Shown in pieces: positions 16,255 to 24,502 of a stretch of 24,763 nucleotides of DNA. Under the pieces are notes generated by a model. The model saw nothing but the letters and a program-made list of their open reading frames with translations. It was not told the origin of the DNA and did no database searches. Source of the stretch: Opitutia bacterium (GTDB lineage: Bacteria > Verrucomicrobiota > Verrucomicrobiae > Opitutales > UBA953); the NCBI GenBank assembly GCA_004558035.1, contig SFEJ01000035.1:1-24763 (forward strand), read 5' to 3'. Every line of letters starts with the position of its first letter. Position 1 is the stretch's first letter. The translations under genes and the position numbers were made by a program.

Positions 16255-18837
16255 ATGAACTTTTTCGACTCTTTGACCGTTCCGCCCGCGCGGATGACGC
16301 TCGCGAACGGCGTCCGCGTCTTTTTCCGCAAAACGCCGCCTTCTGGCCTCGCCTCCGTGCAGGTCTGGGTGAAAAGCGGCAGCGTTCACGAAGGCGAGCT
16401 GCTCGGCGGCGGCGTCTCGCACTTCATCGAGCACATGGTCTTCAAGGGCACGGAGAAATATTCCGCCGAGGCGCTCGCGAAGGCGGTCTCCGCGAAGGGC
16501 GGATTCATGAACGCCTACACGACGTTCACGCGCACGGTCTATCACGTCGATCTGCCCGCGGAGTTCGCGGAAACGGCGTTCGACGCGCTCGCGCAGATTA
16601 CGCTGTTCCCGCGTTTCGACGCCGCCGACGCCGCGCTCGAAAAGGACGTGATTCTGCGCGAAATCGACATGTGCGCGGACGATCCCGACGAGCGGATTTC
16701 GGACGCGACGCGCGCGACCGTCTTCCGCGAGCACCCGCTGCGCGTGCCCGTCATCGGCAGGCGGGAAATCTTCCGCGGAATCGGCGTCGAACAGCTCCGC
16801 GCGCATTTCGAAAAACGCTACGCGCCGGGCGCGATCAGCGTCGTCGTCGCGGGCGATCTCGAGGCGGAGGAGGTCTTCGCGCTCGCGGAAAAGCATTTCG
16901 GCGTCGTTCCCGCGCGCGCCGGCTGCGCGCCCGTCGTTCCCGCGGAGCCGCCGCAGCTCGCGCCGCGCGAGACGACGCTGCGCGGCGACGTGAACGTGCT
17001 CCGCGGATGCGCGGTCTGGCGCGTTCCCGGAGCGGCGCACGAGGACGCGCCGGCGCTCCGCGCGCTCGCCGCGCTGCTCGGGCTCGGCGATTCCTCTCTG
17101 CTCTGGAACGAGCTTCACGAAAAGCGCGGGCTCGTGCACGAGCTCGAAGCGACGCGCTGGACGCCCGCGGGCGAAGGCATGTTCTGGGTCGGCTACGTCG
17201 CCGATCTCGACAAGCGCGCCGCCGTCGAAGCCGCGATCGAGGACGTCGTCGGCAGGGTCGCGCGCGACGGCGTTCCCGCGAAGCTGCTGGGAAAGACGGT
17301 GCGGCAGATGCTCGTCGGGCTGGTGACGTCGCGCCGTTCGGTGCAGTCGACGGCGGCGGCGCTCGGCTCCGAAGCGGTCGAAAGCGAACTCGGCGCGACG
17401 CGCGTCGCGTTCGAAAAAATCCGCGCGCTGACGCCGGACGACGTTCGCCGCGTCGCGGACAAATATTTTCACGAAAACGCGCGGACGCTCGCCGCCTACG
17501 AGGCGAAGCGCCCGACGGTCGCCGTTCCCGCGGAGACGCCGGGCGCGGCGGCGCCTTCGGGCTGCCCGCCGTTCGAGGAGGTGCGCTTCGCGAACGGCGT
17601 GCGCGTGCTGCTGCAGCCGGTCGCGGGCTATCCGAAAGTCTCGGTCGTCGCGGAGCTGCGCGCGGGCGGCGCGTTCGAGGACGAAAGGCGCAAGGGCGCG
17701 ACGTCGCTGCTCGCGGAGCTGCTTTCGCTCGACGCGGGAACGCTCTCGGCGGCGGAAGTCGCGGAAAGAATCGAGAGCGTCGGCGGCGTCTTCACGACGA
17801 CGGGCTCCGCGGAATCGCTCTCGGTCATGCTCGAGACGCTGACGGAGGATTTCTCCGTCGCCCGCGACACGCTGCGCGACGCGCTGCTGGCGCCGCGCTT
17901 CTCCGAAGAAAATTTCGCGCGGGAACGCGACGCGCAGCTCGCGACGCTGCGGGCGAAGCGCGACGAGATCGAGAGCTTCGCGCGCTACGCCCTGACGGAA
18001 CGTTTTTTCGGCAAGGCGTGTCCGCTCGGCACGCCCGCGCTGGGCACGGAAGACGCGCTCGCGGCGATGACGCTCGCGGACGTGCGCGCGCTTTACGGGC
18101 GCGTCGTCGCGCCGGAGAATCTGGTGCTCGCCGTCAGCGGCGAATTCGAGCGCGACGTCGTTCTGGGCGCGCTCGAGGAGGCGTTCGGCGCGGCGGCGTT
18201 CCCGTCGCGCGGCGCTTTCGTCGAGCCGGATTTCGCGCCGCCGACGCCCGTCACGGAGGCGCGCGAGGAGACGCTCGACTTCGACGGCGAGCAGACGGTC
18301 GTCCAGCTCGCGTTCCCGGACGCGGGCGAGAGCGACGAACGGCGCTTCGCGGCGCATTTGCTGGTGACGGCGCTCAACGGCATGTCGAGCCGCCTGTTCA
18401 CGGAAGTCCGCGAAAAGCGCGGGCTCGCCTACTACGTCGCGGCGGCGCGACGGACGGCGAAGGCATGCGGCATGTTCCGTCTCTACGCGGGAACGGAGGC
18501 GAAAAACGCGCGCGCCGTGCTCGACGCGATGCGCGCGGAGATCCGCCGCGTCCGCGAAGGCGGGCTGACGGACGAGGAAATCCGCGACGCGAAGATCTCG
18601 ATGCGCGTCGCGGGCCGCTCGGGCATGCAGGGACCGCTTTTCCGCGCGATGGCGGCGACGACGGCGGCGCTCAACGGGCTCTCCCCGAACGCGCCGCTCG
18701 AGCACGAGGCGCGCATCGAGGCGCTGACGCGGGAAGACCTGACGCGCTTCGCGAACGAGTTCCTGCGCGACGAAGCCTCGCTCGCGCTGACGGTCGGGCG
18801 CGGGAATGTTCTGGAGTTGAAAAGTAATAGGAAGTGA
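16255..18837 (+). CDS. M16 family zinc metallopeptidase, two tandem M16 halves
   Basis: The 860-residue protein is a fused pair of M16 units. The first half carries the inverted zinc motif H56-FIE-H60 in GGVSHFIEHMVFKGTEKYS and the distal ligand E136, exactly 76 residues after H60 as the family requires. The second half, from about residue 440 (FEEVRFANGVRVLLQP), lacks the zinc motif. It keeps the substrate-binding R713 and Y726-Y727 in SSRLFTEVREKRGLAYYV. One chain therefore provides the active and inactive halves, which are two subunits in processing-peptidase pairs. No signal peptide or membrane segment is seen, so a cytoplasmic oligopeptidase or processing role is likely. The physiological substrate is unknown. 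Confidence 0.94.
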   Translation: MNFFDSLTVPPARMTLANGVRVFFRKTPPSGLASVQVWVKSGSVHEGELLGGGVSHFIEHMVFKGTEKYSAEALAKAVSAKGGFMNAYTTFTRTVYHVDLPAEFAETAFDALAQITLFPRFDAADAALEKDVILREIDMCADDPDERISDATRATVFREHPLRVPVIGRREIFRGIGVEQLRAHFEKRYAPGAISVVVAGDLEAEEVFALAEKHFGVVPARAGCAPVVPAEPPQLAPRETTLRGDVNVLRGCAVWRVPGAAHEDAPALRALAALLGLGDSSLLWNELHEKRGLVHELEATRWTPAGEGMFWVGYVADLDKRAAVEAAIEDVVGRVARDGVPAKLLGKTVRQMLVGLVTSRRSVQSTAAALGSEAVESELGATRVAFEKIRALTPDDVRRVADKYFHENARTLAAYEAKRPTVAVPAETPGAAAPSGCPPFEEVRFANGVRVLLQPVAGYPKVSVVAELRAGGAFEDERRKGATSLLAELLSLDAGTLSAAEVAERIESVGGVFTTTGSAESLSVMLETLTEDFSVARDTLRDALLAPRFSEENFARERDAQLATLRAKRDEIESFARYALTERFFGKACPLGTPALGTEDALAAMTLADVRALYGRVVAPENLVLAVSGEFERDVVLGALEEAFGAAAFPSRGAFVEPDFAPPTPVTEAREETLDFDGEQTVVQLAFPDAGESDERRFAAHLLVTALNGMSSRLFTEVREKRGLAYYVAAARRTAKACGMFRLYAGTEAKNARAVLDAMRAEIRRVREGGLTDEEIRDAKISMRVAGRSGMQGPLFRAMAATTAALNGLSPNAPLEHEARIEALTREDLTRFANEFLRDEASLALTVGRGNVLELKSNRK

Positions 18838-18847
18838 CAGGGTTTCG

Positions 18848-18896
18848 GTGATAAGTGACAAGAGCAGTGAACAGCGAACAGTGAATAATGAACAAC
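18848..18896. repeat. Heptad tandem repeat, left arm
   Basis: Seven head-to-tail 7-bp units: GTGATAA, GTGACAA, GAGCAGT, GAACAGC, GAACAGT, GAATAAT, GAACAAC. The arm starts 10 bases after the M16 stop. Its reverse complement recurs as the right arm at 18954-19027; for example GTGATAA pairs with TTATCAC at 18954-18960, and CAGTGAATAA (18879-18888) with TTATTCACTG (18965-18974). Confidence 0.75.
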
Positions 18897-18904
18897 GCCT
18901 TGCG

Positions 18905-18944
18905 TTCGGCTTCGCCGAAGCGGCTGCGACGCTGTTTAAACAGC
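18905..18944. repeat. Central hairpin and palindrome of the heptad element
   Basis: The hairpin TTCGGC-TTC-GCCGAA (18905-18919) and the perfect 14-bp palindrome GCTGTTTAAACAGC (18931-18944) lie between the two heptad arms. The hairpin matches the one beside the rmlB heptads except for one loop base. Confidence 0.65.
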
Positions 18945-18953
18945 ACGAAGCGC

Positions 18954-19027
18954 TTATCACTGCGTTATTCACTGTCCATTATTAATTATCCGTTATTCAA
19001 TTCACTTGTCACCTGTCAAATGTCACC
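18954..19027. repeat. Heptad tandem repeat, right arm (inverted)
   Basis: TTATCAC plus four bases is followed by nine 7-bp units: TTATTCA, CTGTCCA, TTATTAA, TTATCCG, TTATTCA, ATTCACT, TGTCACC, TGTCAAA, TGTCACC. They run opposite to the left arm. The whole gap (18838-19078, 241 bases) holds no gene. Confidence 0.75.
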
Positions 19028-19040
19028 TCCTCAACTTTCC

Positions 19041-19070
19041 TTTCGCCTTTCCGCGGCGAAAGCCTTAGCG
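19041..19070 (+). promoter_or_regulatory. Weak candidate promoter of the SDR gene
   Basis: TTAGCG (19065-19070) lies 8 bases before the ATG at 19079, the same spacing as in stronger promoters here. The -35 candidate TTTCGC (19041-19046, 18-base spacer) is poor, so this rests mostly on the shared spacing. Confidence 0.25.
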
Positions 19071-19078
19071 TTGCGCGC

Positions 19079-20047
19079 ATGAAAGCTTTTATCACCGGCG
19101 CCGCCGGATTTCTCGGACGCGAAACCGTCTTCGCTGCGCTGCGACGCGGATTCGAAGTCACCGCGTTTCTGCACGACGCGGACGCGCCGCTCCCGCCGCA
19201 GATCCGCCGCGTGAAGACCGACCTCGAGGACACGGCGGAAATCGAATCGCTCGTCCTGCAGGAATTCCCCGACGCGATCGTCAACTGCGCCGCGGTGACG
19301 TCGCTCGCCGCCGCGAACGCCGATCCCGCGCGCGCCGAGCGGCTCAACGTCGCGCTCCCGCGTCGCCTCGCGATGCTCGCCAACCACGTTTCCGCGCGCT
19401 TCGTGCACGTCTCGACCGACATGGTCTTCGACGGCGAAAAAGGCGCCTACGAGCACACGGACATGCCGCTCCCGCGCAATCTCTACGCGCAGACGAAGCT
19501 CATGGGCGAGCGCGAAGTCCTCAAATACGGCAAGGCGAACGCGAGCGTCGTGCGCACGACGCTGCTTTCCGGCAACTCCTTTTCCGGCGCGAAAAGTCTG
19601 CACGAACGCCTCTTCGCGGACTGGGCGGCGGGCAGGACGACGCCGCTCTTCGGCGAGGAGATCCGCCAGCCGGTGAGCGCGGGCAATCTCGCCGACGTGC
19701 TCGTCGAGCTGTGCGAACGCCCGAACCTGAGCGGCGTTTACCACTGGGCGGGCGGCGAGGCGCTCTCGCGCTTCGAAATCGGCGAACGCGTCGCGCGGCA
19801 TTTCGGCCTTCCCGCGGAAAAGCTCGTGAAGCGCGCCTGCTACGCCGACGTTCCCGGCGCGGCGGAAACGCGTCCGCGCGATCTTTCCTTCGTGCTTCAC
19901 CCGCTCGCGGGCAAGCTGAAGACGCGCGTCCAGGCGTTCGACGAACTGCTCGCGGAAATGCGCGTTCCCGCGCCCTGCGTCGCCTGGTACGAAGCGATGA
20001 CGGGCCGCAAGGTCGTCCGCCGCCTTGTCAAAGGCGTGGACTTCTGA
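19079..20047 (+). CDS. NAD(P)-dependent sugar epimerase/reductase, RmlD-like SDR
   Basis: The 322-residue protein is an atypical SDR. It has GAAGFLG (7-13) for NAD(P), STDMVFDG (112-119) and the catalytic Y136-x-x-x-K140 in LYAQTK, with a sugar-binding C-terminal part (VYHWAGGEALSRFEIGERVA). The wording resembles RmlD (dTDP-4-dehydrorhamnose reductase). No rmlC is present in the window and the gene is far from rmlA and rmlB, so rhamnose synthesis is not demonstrated and many RmlD-like proteins have other substrates. It stands alone behind the heptad repeat element and converges on the hexosaminidase gene with only 10 bases between the stop codons. Confidence 0.85.
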   Translation: MKAFITGAAGFLGRETVFAALRRGFEVTAFLHDADAPLPPQIRRVKTDLEDTAEIESLVLQEFPDAIVNCAAVTSLAAANADPARAERLNVALPRRLAMLANHVSARFVHVSTDMVFDGEKGAYEHTDMPLPRNLYAQTKLMGEREVLKYGKANASVVRTTLLSGNSFSGAKSLHERLFADWAAGRTTPLFGEEIRQPVSAGNLADVLVELCERPNLSGVYHWAGGEALSRFEIGERVARHFGLPAEKLVKRACYADVPGAAETRPRDLSFVLHPLAGKLKTRVQAFDELLAEMRVPAPCVAWYEAMTGRKVVRRLVKGVDF

Positions 20048-20057
20048 TCCCCGCGCG

Positions 20058-22289
20058 TCAGTCCGTCAGCTCGAATTCGCGGACGACGAGCCATTCGCTC
20101 TGCGGAGCCGTGACGCGGAGGCGCAGAGCCTTAACGCGCGTTCCCGCGGGGAGCGCGGCTTCGGCGACGCCGTCGGAAAATTCCGCGACGCGGCGCCACG
20201 CGTTCCCGTCCTCGGAAATCTCGAGGACGCCGTGCTGCAGGCGGTCGCCGCCGCCGCCGTTTTCCTCCTTGCCCGTGACGCAGCGCACGCGGCGGGCGCG
20301 GCGCGGTTTTTCGAAGACGGCGCAGACGGCGTCTCCCGCGCGCGCGGCGCGGTCGGACCAGTAGATCGTGGCGCGGGAACCGTCGGCGGCGCGTTCGGGG
20401 AAGTGGATTTCCGTCGTGCCGAGCGTCGAGCTCACGGCGGCCTTCGGCAGATTCAGAAAGCGTTCCGCCTCGCGGCCGAGCTCGCCGTCGGGCAGCACGG
20501 CGCGCGCGCGGACGCGCACGGGTTCGCCGCGGTCGGGGATCTTCACGAAATAGTCGGGCGCTTCGGCGCGGGGCGAATCGGGCGTCGGCGCGCTCCCGTC
20601 GAGCGTGTAGGCGACGGGCGCGTCCTTGCGGTCGGGCGAGAAGACGACGCCGCCGGGCGCGGCGCGGACGAGCACGCCGACGGGCTCGCGCGCGGCGAAG
20701 TCCGCGGCTTTCCAGCGGGCGAACTGCGCGTCGAGGCGTCCGCGGAAATCGTCGAAGTCGAGGCGTTCCCGCGGCGTCCACGCGATTTCCGCGAGCGCGG
20801 CGATTCGGGGCGCGAGCATGTATTCGGCGCGGCGTTCGTTCGGTACGTATTCGGTCCACAGCACGCCTTCGGCGCCGAGCACGCGGCGGCGGTCCTCCTC
20901 GGGAACGCCCGCGGCGGGGTCGAAGGAATAGACGCGCTCGAGCGGCACGAATCCGCCGATGGAGCGCGGCTCGCCCGTGCGCGCCTGCGAGTAGTCGAAG
21001 TAGCAGAACGCCGTCGGCGTCATCACGACGTCGTGCCCGAGCGCGGCGGCGCGGGCGCCGTAGGAAACGCCGCGCCAGCACATCACGACAGCGGATTCCG
21101 GGAGCGCACCGCCTTCGAGGATTTCGTCCCAGCCGACGAGCCGGCGCCCGTTTTCCGCGAGCGTTCCCGCGACGCGGCGCAGCGCGAGGCTCTGCAGCGC
21201 GGAGGCGTTCTTCAGCCCGGCTTCGCGGATCTTCGCGCGGCACTTCGGGCATTTCCGCCAGCGCGTCGTCGGGCATTCGTCGCCGCCGACGTGGACGAAC
21301 TTTCCAGGAAAGAGCGCGGCGATCTCTTCGAGCACGTCGTCGAAAAATGAATACGTCGCCTCGTTCCCGAGGCAGAAGACGTCCTCGAAGACGCCGCCGG
21401 AATCCGCGACCGCGTAGGGGCCGCCCGCGCAGCCGAGGCGCGGGAACGCGGCGAGCGCGGCGAGCGCGTGTCCGGGAAATTCGATTTCGGGGACGATCTC
21501 GACGCCGAGAGAGTCGGCGAAGCGGACGATTTCGCGGATTTCCTCCTGCGTGTAGAAGCCGCCGTAGCGGCCGTCGGCGTCGAGCTTGCCCGTCTCTTCG
21601 GGCTTCATGCCGAACGCGCCGGGCACGCGCCGGGCGCCGACGCGCGCGAGCTCGGGGAATTTTCTGATTTCGACGCGCCAGCCCTGGTCGTCCGTCAGGT
21701 GCCAGTGAAGCACGTTGATCTTCAGCTCCGCGAGCGCGACGAGCAGTTTTTTTATCCACTCCGGCGACTGAAAATGGCGCGCGGAATCGAGCATGACGCC
21801 GCGCCACGGGAAGCGCGGAAAATCCGTGACGGAGCAGGCAGGCAGGGCGGCGGGAACGCCTTCCGCCGCGCGCGGCGGGAGCAGCTGGCGCAGCGTCGCG
21901 AGCGCGCGGTGAAAGCCGGCTTCGGCGAGCGCGGCGACGACGATTTTCTCGCGGGAGATCTCGAGCGCGTAGCCTTCGGGATCGCCGCGGACGCGCGCGG
22001 GATCGGCGAGCTTTTCGAAGACGACGCGGTTCGCGGGCGTGGCGTCGGCGGGCGCGGGAACGAAGCTTTCGCGGAAGCGCGCGGCGGCGCGTTCGGCGGC
22101 GGCGTTCCCGCGTTCGGCGACGATTTCCGTGCCGGACGAGAGCGTGAACGGCGCTTCCGTTTCGCGGATTTCGAAGGAGACGGGCAGGGGAATCGGCGCG
22201 GGCGTTCCTGCGTCCGCGCCCGGCGCCCCGCAGAGCGCGAGGAGAAACGAAACGGCCGCGGGAACGTGAAGAAATTTCGAAATCGTCAT
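20058..22289 (-). CDS. Secreted beta-N-acetylhexosaminidase, glycoside hydrolase family 20
   Basis: The 743-residue protein begins with a signal peptide ending near ADA-G (residues 25-28); the cysteine at 20 lacks a good lipobox. A GH20b-like N-terminal domain (about 30-155) precedes the barrel. The barrel has FPWRGVMLDSARHF, LHWHLTDDQGWR (194-205) and the catalytic pair D337-E338 in HVGGDECP, with the aspartate positioning the substrate N-acetyl group and the glutamate acting as acid. A CPKC pair follows closely. The C-terminal part (from about 610) looks like chitobiase_C and discoidin-type carbohydrate-binding domains. It removes terminal GlcNAc or GalNAc from glycans such as mucin, chitin or peptidoglycan fragments. 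Confidence 0.94.
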   Translation of the reverse strand: MTISKFLHVPAAVSFLLALCGAPGADAGTPAPIPLPVSFEIRETEAPFTLSSGTEIVAERGNAAAERAAARFRESFVPAPADATPANRVVFEKLADPARVRGDPEGYALEISREKIVVAALAEAGFHRALATLRQLLPPRAAEGVPAALPACSVTDFPRFPWRGVMLDSARHFQSPEWIKKLLVALAELKINVLHWHLTDDQGWRVEIRKFPELARVGARRVPGAFGMKPEETGKLDADGRYGGFYTQEEIREIVRFADSLGVEIVPEIEFPGHALAALAAFPRLGCAGGPYAVADSGGVFEDVFCLGNEATYSFFDDVLEEIAALFPGKFVHVGGDECPTTRWRKCPKCRAKIREAGLKNASALQSLALRRVAGTLAENGRRLVGWDEILEGGALPESAVVMCWRGVSYGARAAALGHDVVMTPTAFCYFDYSQARTGEPRSIGGFVPLERVYSFDPAAGVPEEDRRRVLGAEGVLWTEYVPNERRAEYMLAPRIAALAEIAWTPRERLDFDDFRGRLDAQFARWKAADFAAREPVGVLVRAAPGGVVFSPDRKDAPVAYTLDGSAPTPDSPRAEAPDYFVKIPDRGEPVRVRARAVLPDGELGREAERFLNLPKAAVSSTLGTTEIHFPERAADGSRATIYWSDRAARAGDAVCAVFEKPRRARRVRCVTGKEENGGGGDRLQHGVLEISEDGNAWRRVAEFSDGVAEAALPAGTRVKALRLRVTAPQSEWLVVREFELTD

Positions 22290-22320
22290 CGCTTCCGCAG
22301 CCTTCTCCGTCCCGCGACCT

Positions 22321-22355
22321 CTTTAAACTTTAAGCTTTAACCTTTAAGCTTTGAG
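22321..22355. repeat. Heptad tandem repeat between guaA and the hexosaminidase gene
   Basis: Five uninterrupted 7-bp units on the plus strand: CTTTAAA, CTTTAAG, CTTTAAC, CTTTAAG, CTTTGAG. They lie 11 bases past the guaA stop and 31 bases before the hexosaminidase ATG. The unit is the reverse complement of the one next to rmlB. Confidence 0.8.
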
Positions 22356-22366
22356 CTTTTCGCGCC

Positions 22367-23887
22367 TCACTCCCATTCGATGGAGGCGGGCGGCTTGGTG
22401 GAGATATCGTAGAGCACGCGGTTGATGCCCTTGACTTCGTTCAGAATGCGGTTGGAGACTTCGCGCAGGAGCGGGATCGGCAGCTCGACCCAGTCGGCGG
22501 TCATCGCGTCTTCGGAGACGATGGCGCGGAGATTCGTCGCGAACTCGTAGGAGCGCTCGTCGCCCTTGACGCCGACGGTCTTCACGGGAATGAGCCCCGC
22601 GTACGCCTGCCAGCACTTGTCGTACCAGCCGTATTTGCGCAGCGTGGAAATGAAGATCGCGTCGCAGTCGCGAATGATGTCGAGGCGCTCCTTGGAGACG
22701 GCGCCCGGGCAGCGAACCGCGAGCCCCGGCCCCGGGAACGGGTGCCGCCACAGAATGTCGTGCGGAATGCCCATCGAGGCGCCGAGCTCGCGCACTTCGT
22801 CTTTGAAGAGCTCCGCGAGCGGTTCGAGCACCTTGCCCTGCTTCTGCAGCTCGAGCACGCGCTCGACGCGGTTGTGGTGCGTCTTGATGACGGACGCCTT
22901 GGACTTCGCGTTCGACGCGCTCTCGATGACGTCGGGATAGAGCGTGCCCTGCGCGAGCATTTCCGCGTTCCCGACGGCGTCCCAGAACACGTCGATGAAG
23001 AGCCCGCCGATGATGCGGCGCTTCTTTTCGGGATCGGGCTCGCCGGCGAGCGCGTCGAGGAAGCGCCGCGACGCGTCCACGGTCTCGATTTCGACGCCCA
23101 TGCGGGCGAAATTCGCGCGCACTTCGTCCGCCTCGTTTTTGCGGAGCAGACCGTTGTCCACGAAAATCGCGCGCATGTTCACGCCCGCCTCGTGCAGCAG
23201 CACGGCGAGCACGGTCGAATCCACGCCGCCGCTCACGCCGCAGACGACCTGGCGCGAGCCGACGCGCTCGCGGATTTCCGCGATGAGCTGCTTCTTGAAA
23301 TCGCCGATGTCGAAGCGCGCGAGGTCCTTCGCCTGCGCGAGAAAATTCTTCAGAATCGTGCGCCCTTCGTGCGAGTGCGTGACTTCCGGGTGAAACTGAA
23401 TGCCCCACATGGCGTCCGCCCAGCGCAGACTGACGGGAACGCCCTCGGCGTTCTTCGCGATGACGGTGCAGCCGTCCGCGAGATGATCGACCGTGTCCGA
23501 GTGGCTCATCCACACCTGCGAGCCGCTCGTCACGCCCGCGTAGAGCGCGTCCGCCGGCTCGGCGGGAACGAGCGCCGCAGGACCGTATTCGCGCTTGTTC
23601 GAGGCGCGGACGGTGCCGCCGTGCTTGATGTTGAGCAGCTGCATGCCGTAGCACACGCCGAGCACGGGAACGCCGAAGCTCTTCAGCCACGCGAAGTCGA
23701 TGTCGGGCGCGTCCGCGTCCGTCGTGCTCTTCGGCCCGCCGGAAAGAATGATCGCGCCGGGATTTTCGATCTGCGCAAGATCTTCGAGCGCGTAGAGTTT
23801 CGCCATGAAGCCCAGCTCGCGGACGCGCCGGACGATGAGCTGCGTGTATTGGGAACCGAAATCGATGACGGCAGTGATTTTAGACAT
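22367..23887 (-). CDS. guaA: GMP synthase (glutamine-hydrolysing)
   Basis: The 506-residue protein joins a class I glutamine amidotransferase domain (C79 in GVCYGMQ, H166 and E168 in QFHPEVTHS) to an ATP pyrophosphatase domain with PP-loop SGGVDS (219-224). The GMP synthase C-terminal dimerisation domain ends with KPPASIEWE, as in most GuaA proteins. It aminates XMP to GMP using glutamine and ATP. Length and all catalytic residues are normal. The promoter upstream is the clearest in the window and puts the -10 box 8 bases before the ATG. Confidence 0.98.
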   Translation of the reverse strand: MSKITAVIDFGSQYTQLIVRRVRELGFMAKLYALEDLAQIENPGAIILSGGPKSTTDADAPDIDFAWLKSFGVPVLGVCYGMQLLNIKHGGTVRASNKREYGPAALVPAEPADALYAGVTSGSQVWMSHSDTVDHLADGCTVIAKNAEGVPVSLRWADAMWGIQFHPEVTHSHEGRTILKNFLAQAKDLARFDIGDFKKQLIAEIRERVGSRQVVCGVSGGVDSTVLAVLLHEAGVNMRAIFVDNGLLRKNEADEVRANFARMGVEIETVDASRRFLDALAGEPDPEKKRRIIGGLFIDVFWDAVGNAEMLAQGTLYPDVIESASNAKSKASVIKTHHNRVERVLELQKQGKVLEPLAELFKDEVRELGASMGIPHDILWRHPFPGPGLAVRCPGAVSKERLDIIRDCDAIFISTLRKYGWYDKCWQAYAGLIPVKTVGVKGDERSYEFATNLRAIVSEDAMTADWVELPIPLLREVSNRILNEVKGINRVLYDISTKPPASIEWE

Positions 23888-23895
23888 GGGCGCAG

Positions 23896-23924
23896 AGCTT
23901 AGCCGTTTCGCCGCCCGTTTTCAA
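23896..23924 (-). promoter_or_regulatory. Putative promoter of guaA
   Basis: On the minus strand, TTGAAA (23919-23924), a 17-base spacer and TAAGCT (23896-23901) stand 8 bases before the ATG. The short remaining leader is CTGCGCCC, without a Shine-Dalgarno site, so a leaderless mRNA is likely. No purine riboswitch can fit in this leader. Confidence 0.65.
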
Positions 23925-23964
23925 ACCGCAAAACGCGCGGGAACCCCGCAGCCCCGCGGCGCCC

Positions 23965-24070
23965 GCCGCATGGGGTTATTCTTGTTCCGCATTTCATGCG
24001 GATCCGTCGCGCAAGCCGGCGGAAGACAGGGCGAAAGTGCCCTATCCGCGAGAACGCTTTTGGAGAAGCG
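23965..24070. repeat. 106-bp direct repeat, copy A
   Basis: This copy matches 24397-24502 at 104 of 106 bases by eye. It contains three small hairpins: CCGCAT/ATGCGG, CCGTCG/CGGCGG (one G-T pair) and AGGGC/GCCCT. One of the two differences changes the iterated motif: this copy has CGAGAACG where copy B has CGGGAACG. Confidence 0.9.
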
Positions 24071-24273
24071 ACATTCCTGTCGCTTTTCGGAAACCGTCTT
24101 CAAGGAAATTTCCTTCGGAGGGATTTCGCCAAGCGACTGGAAAGTCGCTTCCCCAAAAGGCTGCGGGGCTCGCAGATTGCGGATTCGGCACGGGAACGCC
24201 CCGGAGGGGCGGAACAAACATAACCCCATGCGCGCCGCGAAGCGCGCGCTTGGGGAAAGTCCGGCGCATCGAC

Positions 24274-24361
24274 CGCGCCTGAAAGGCGCAACCGCCCGGA
24301 GCATCCGACGTCGCGCGGCGAGCCGTCCCCGCAATAGAAGAAGTTGCGCCTTTCAGGCGCG
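24274..24361. repeat. 19-bp perfect inverted repeat with 50-base spacer
   Basis: The arms 24274-24292 and 24343-24361 are reverse complements, and each arm is itself a small hairpin (GCGCC-TGAAA-GGCGC and GCGCC-TTTCA-GGCGC). Hairpin modules of the GCCTGAAAGGC type recur in intergenic repeats of diverse bacteria. Function unknown. Confidence 0.75.
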
Positions 24362-24396
24362 TGTTCTTTTTGTGCCGCAGCCCCAAGCGGCGTGCT

Positions 24397-24502
24397 GCCG
24401 CATGGGGTTATTTTTGTTCCGCATTTCATGCGGATCCGTCGCGCAAGCCGGCGGAAGACAGGGCGAAAGTGCCCTATCCGCGGGAACGCTTTTGGAGAAG
24501 CG
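24397..24502. repeat. 106-bp direct repeat, copy B
   Basis: Second copy in the same orientation, starting 432 bases after copy A. Sequence outside the 106 bases differs completely on the right side (a GCGACA hairpin in A; GCGGATCTCG in B), so the borders are sharp. Confidence 0.9.

Noticed and set aside
16102..18972. A 956-codon open frame on the minus strand, antisense to the M16 peptidase gene
   Set aside because: It is extremely arginine-rich, lacks any family motif, and mirrors codon bias of the real plus-strand gene, which has all catalytic residues. Long antisense frames are expected at this GC level.
23888..23895. Purine riboswitch before guaA
   Set aside because: The predicted leader is eight bases or fewer, so there is no space for an aptamer.
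23965..24502. Possible CRISPR array from the two repeats
   Set aside because: Only two copies of 106 bp with a 326-base interval, no regular spacers and no cas genes.
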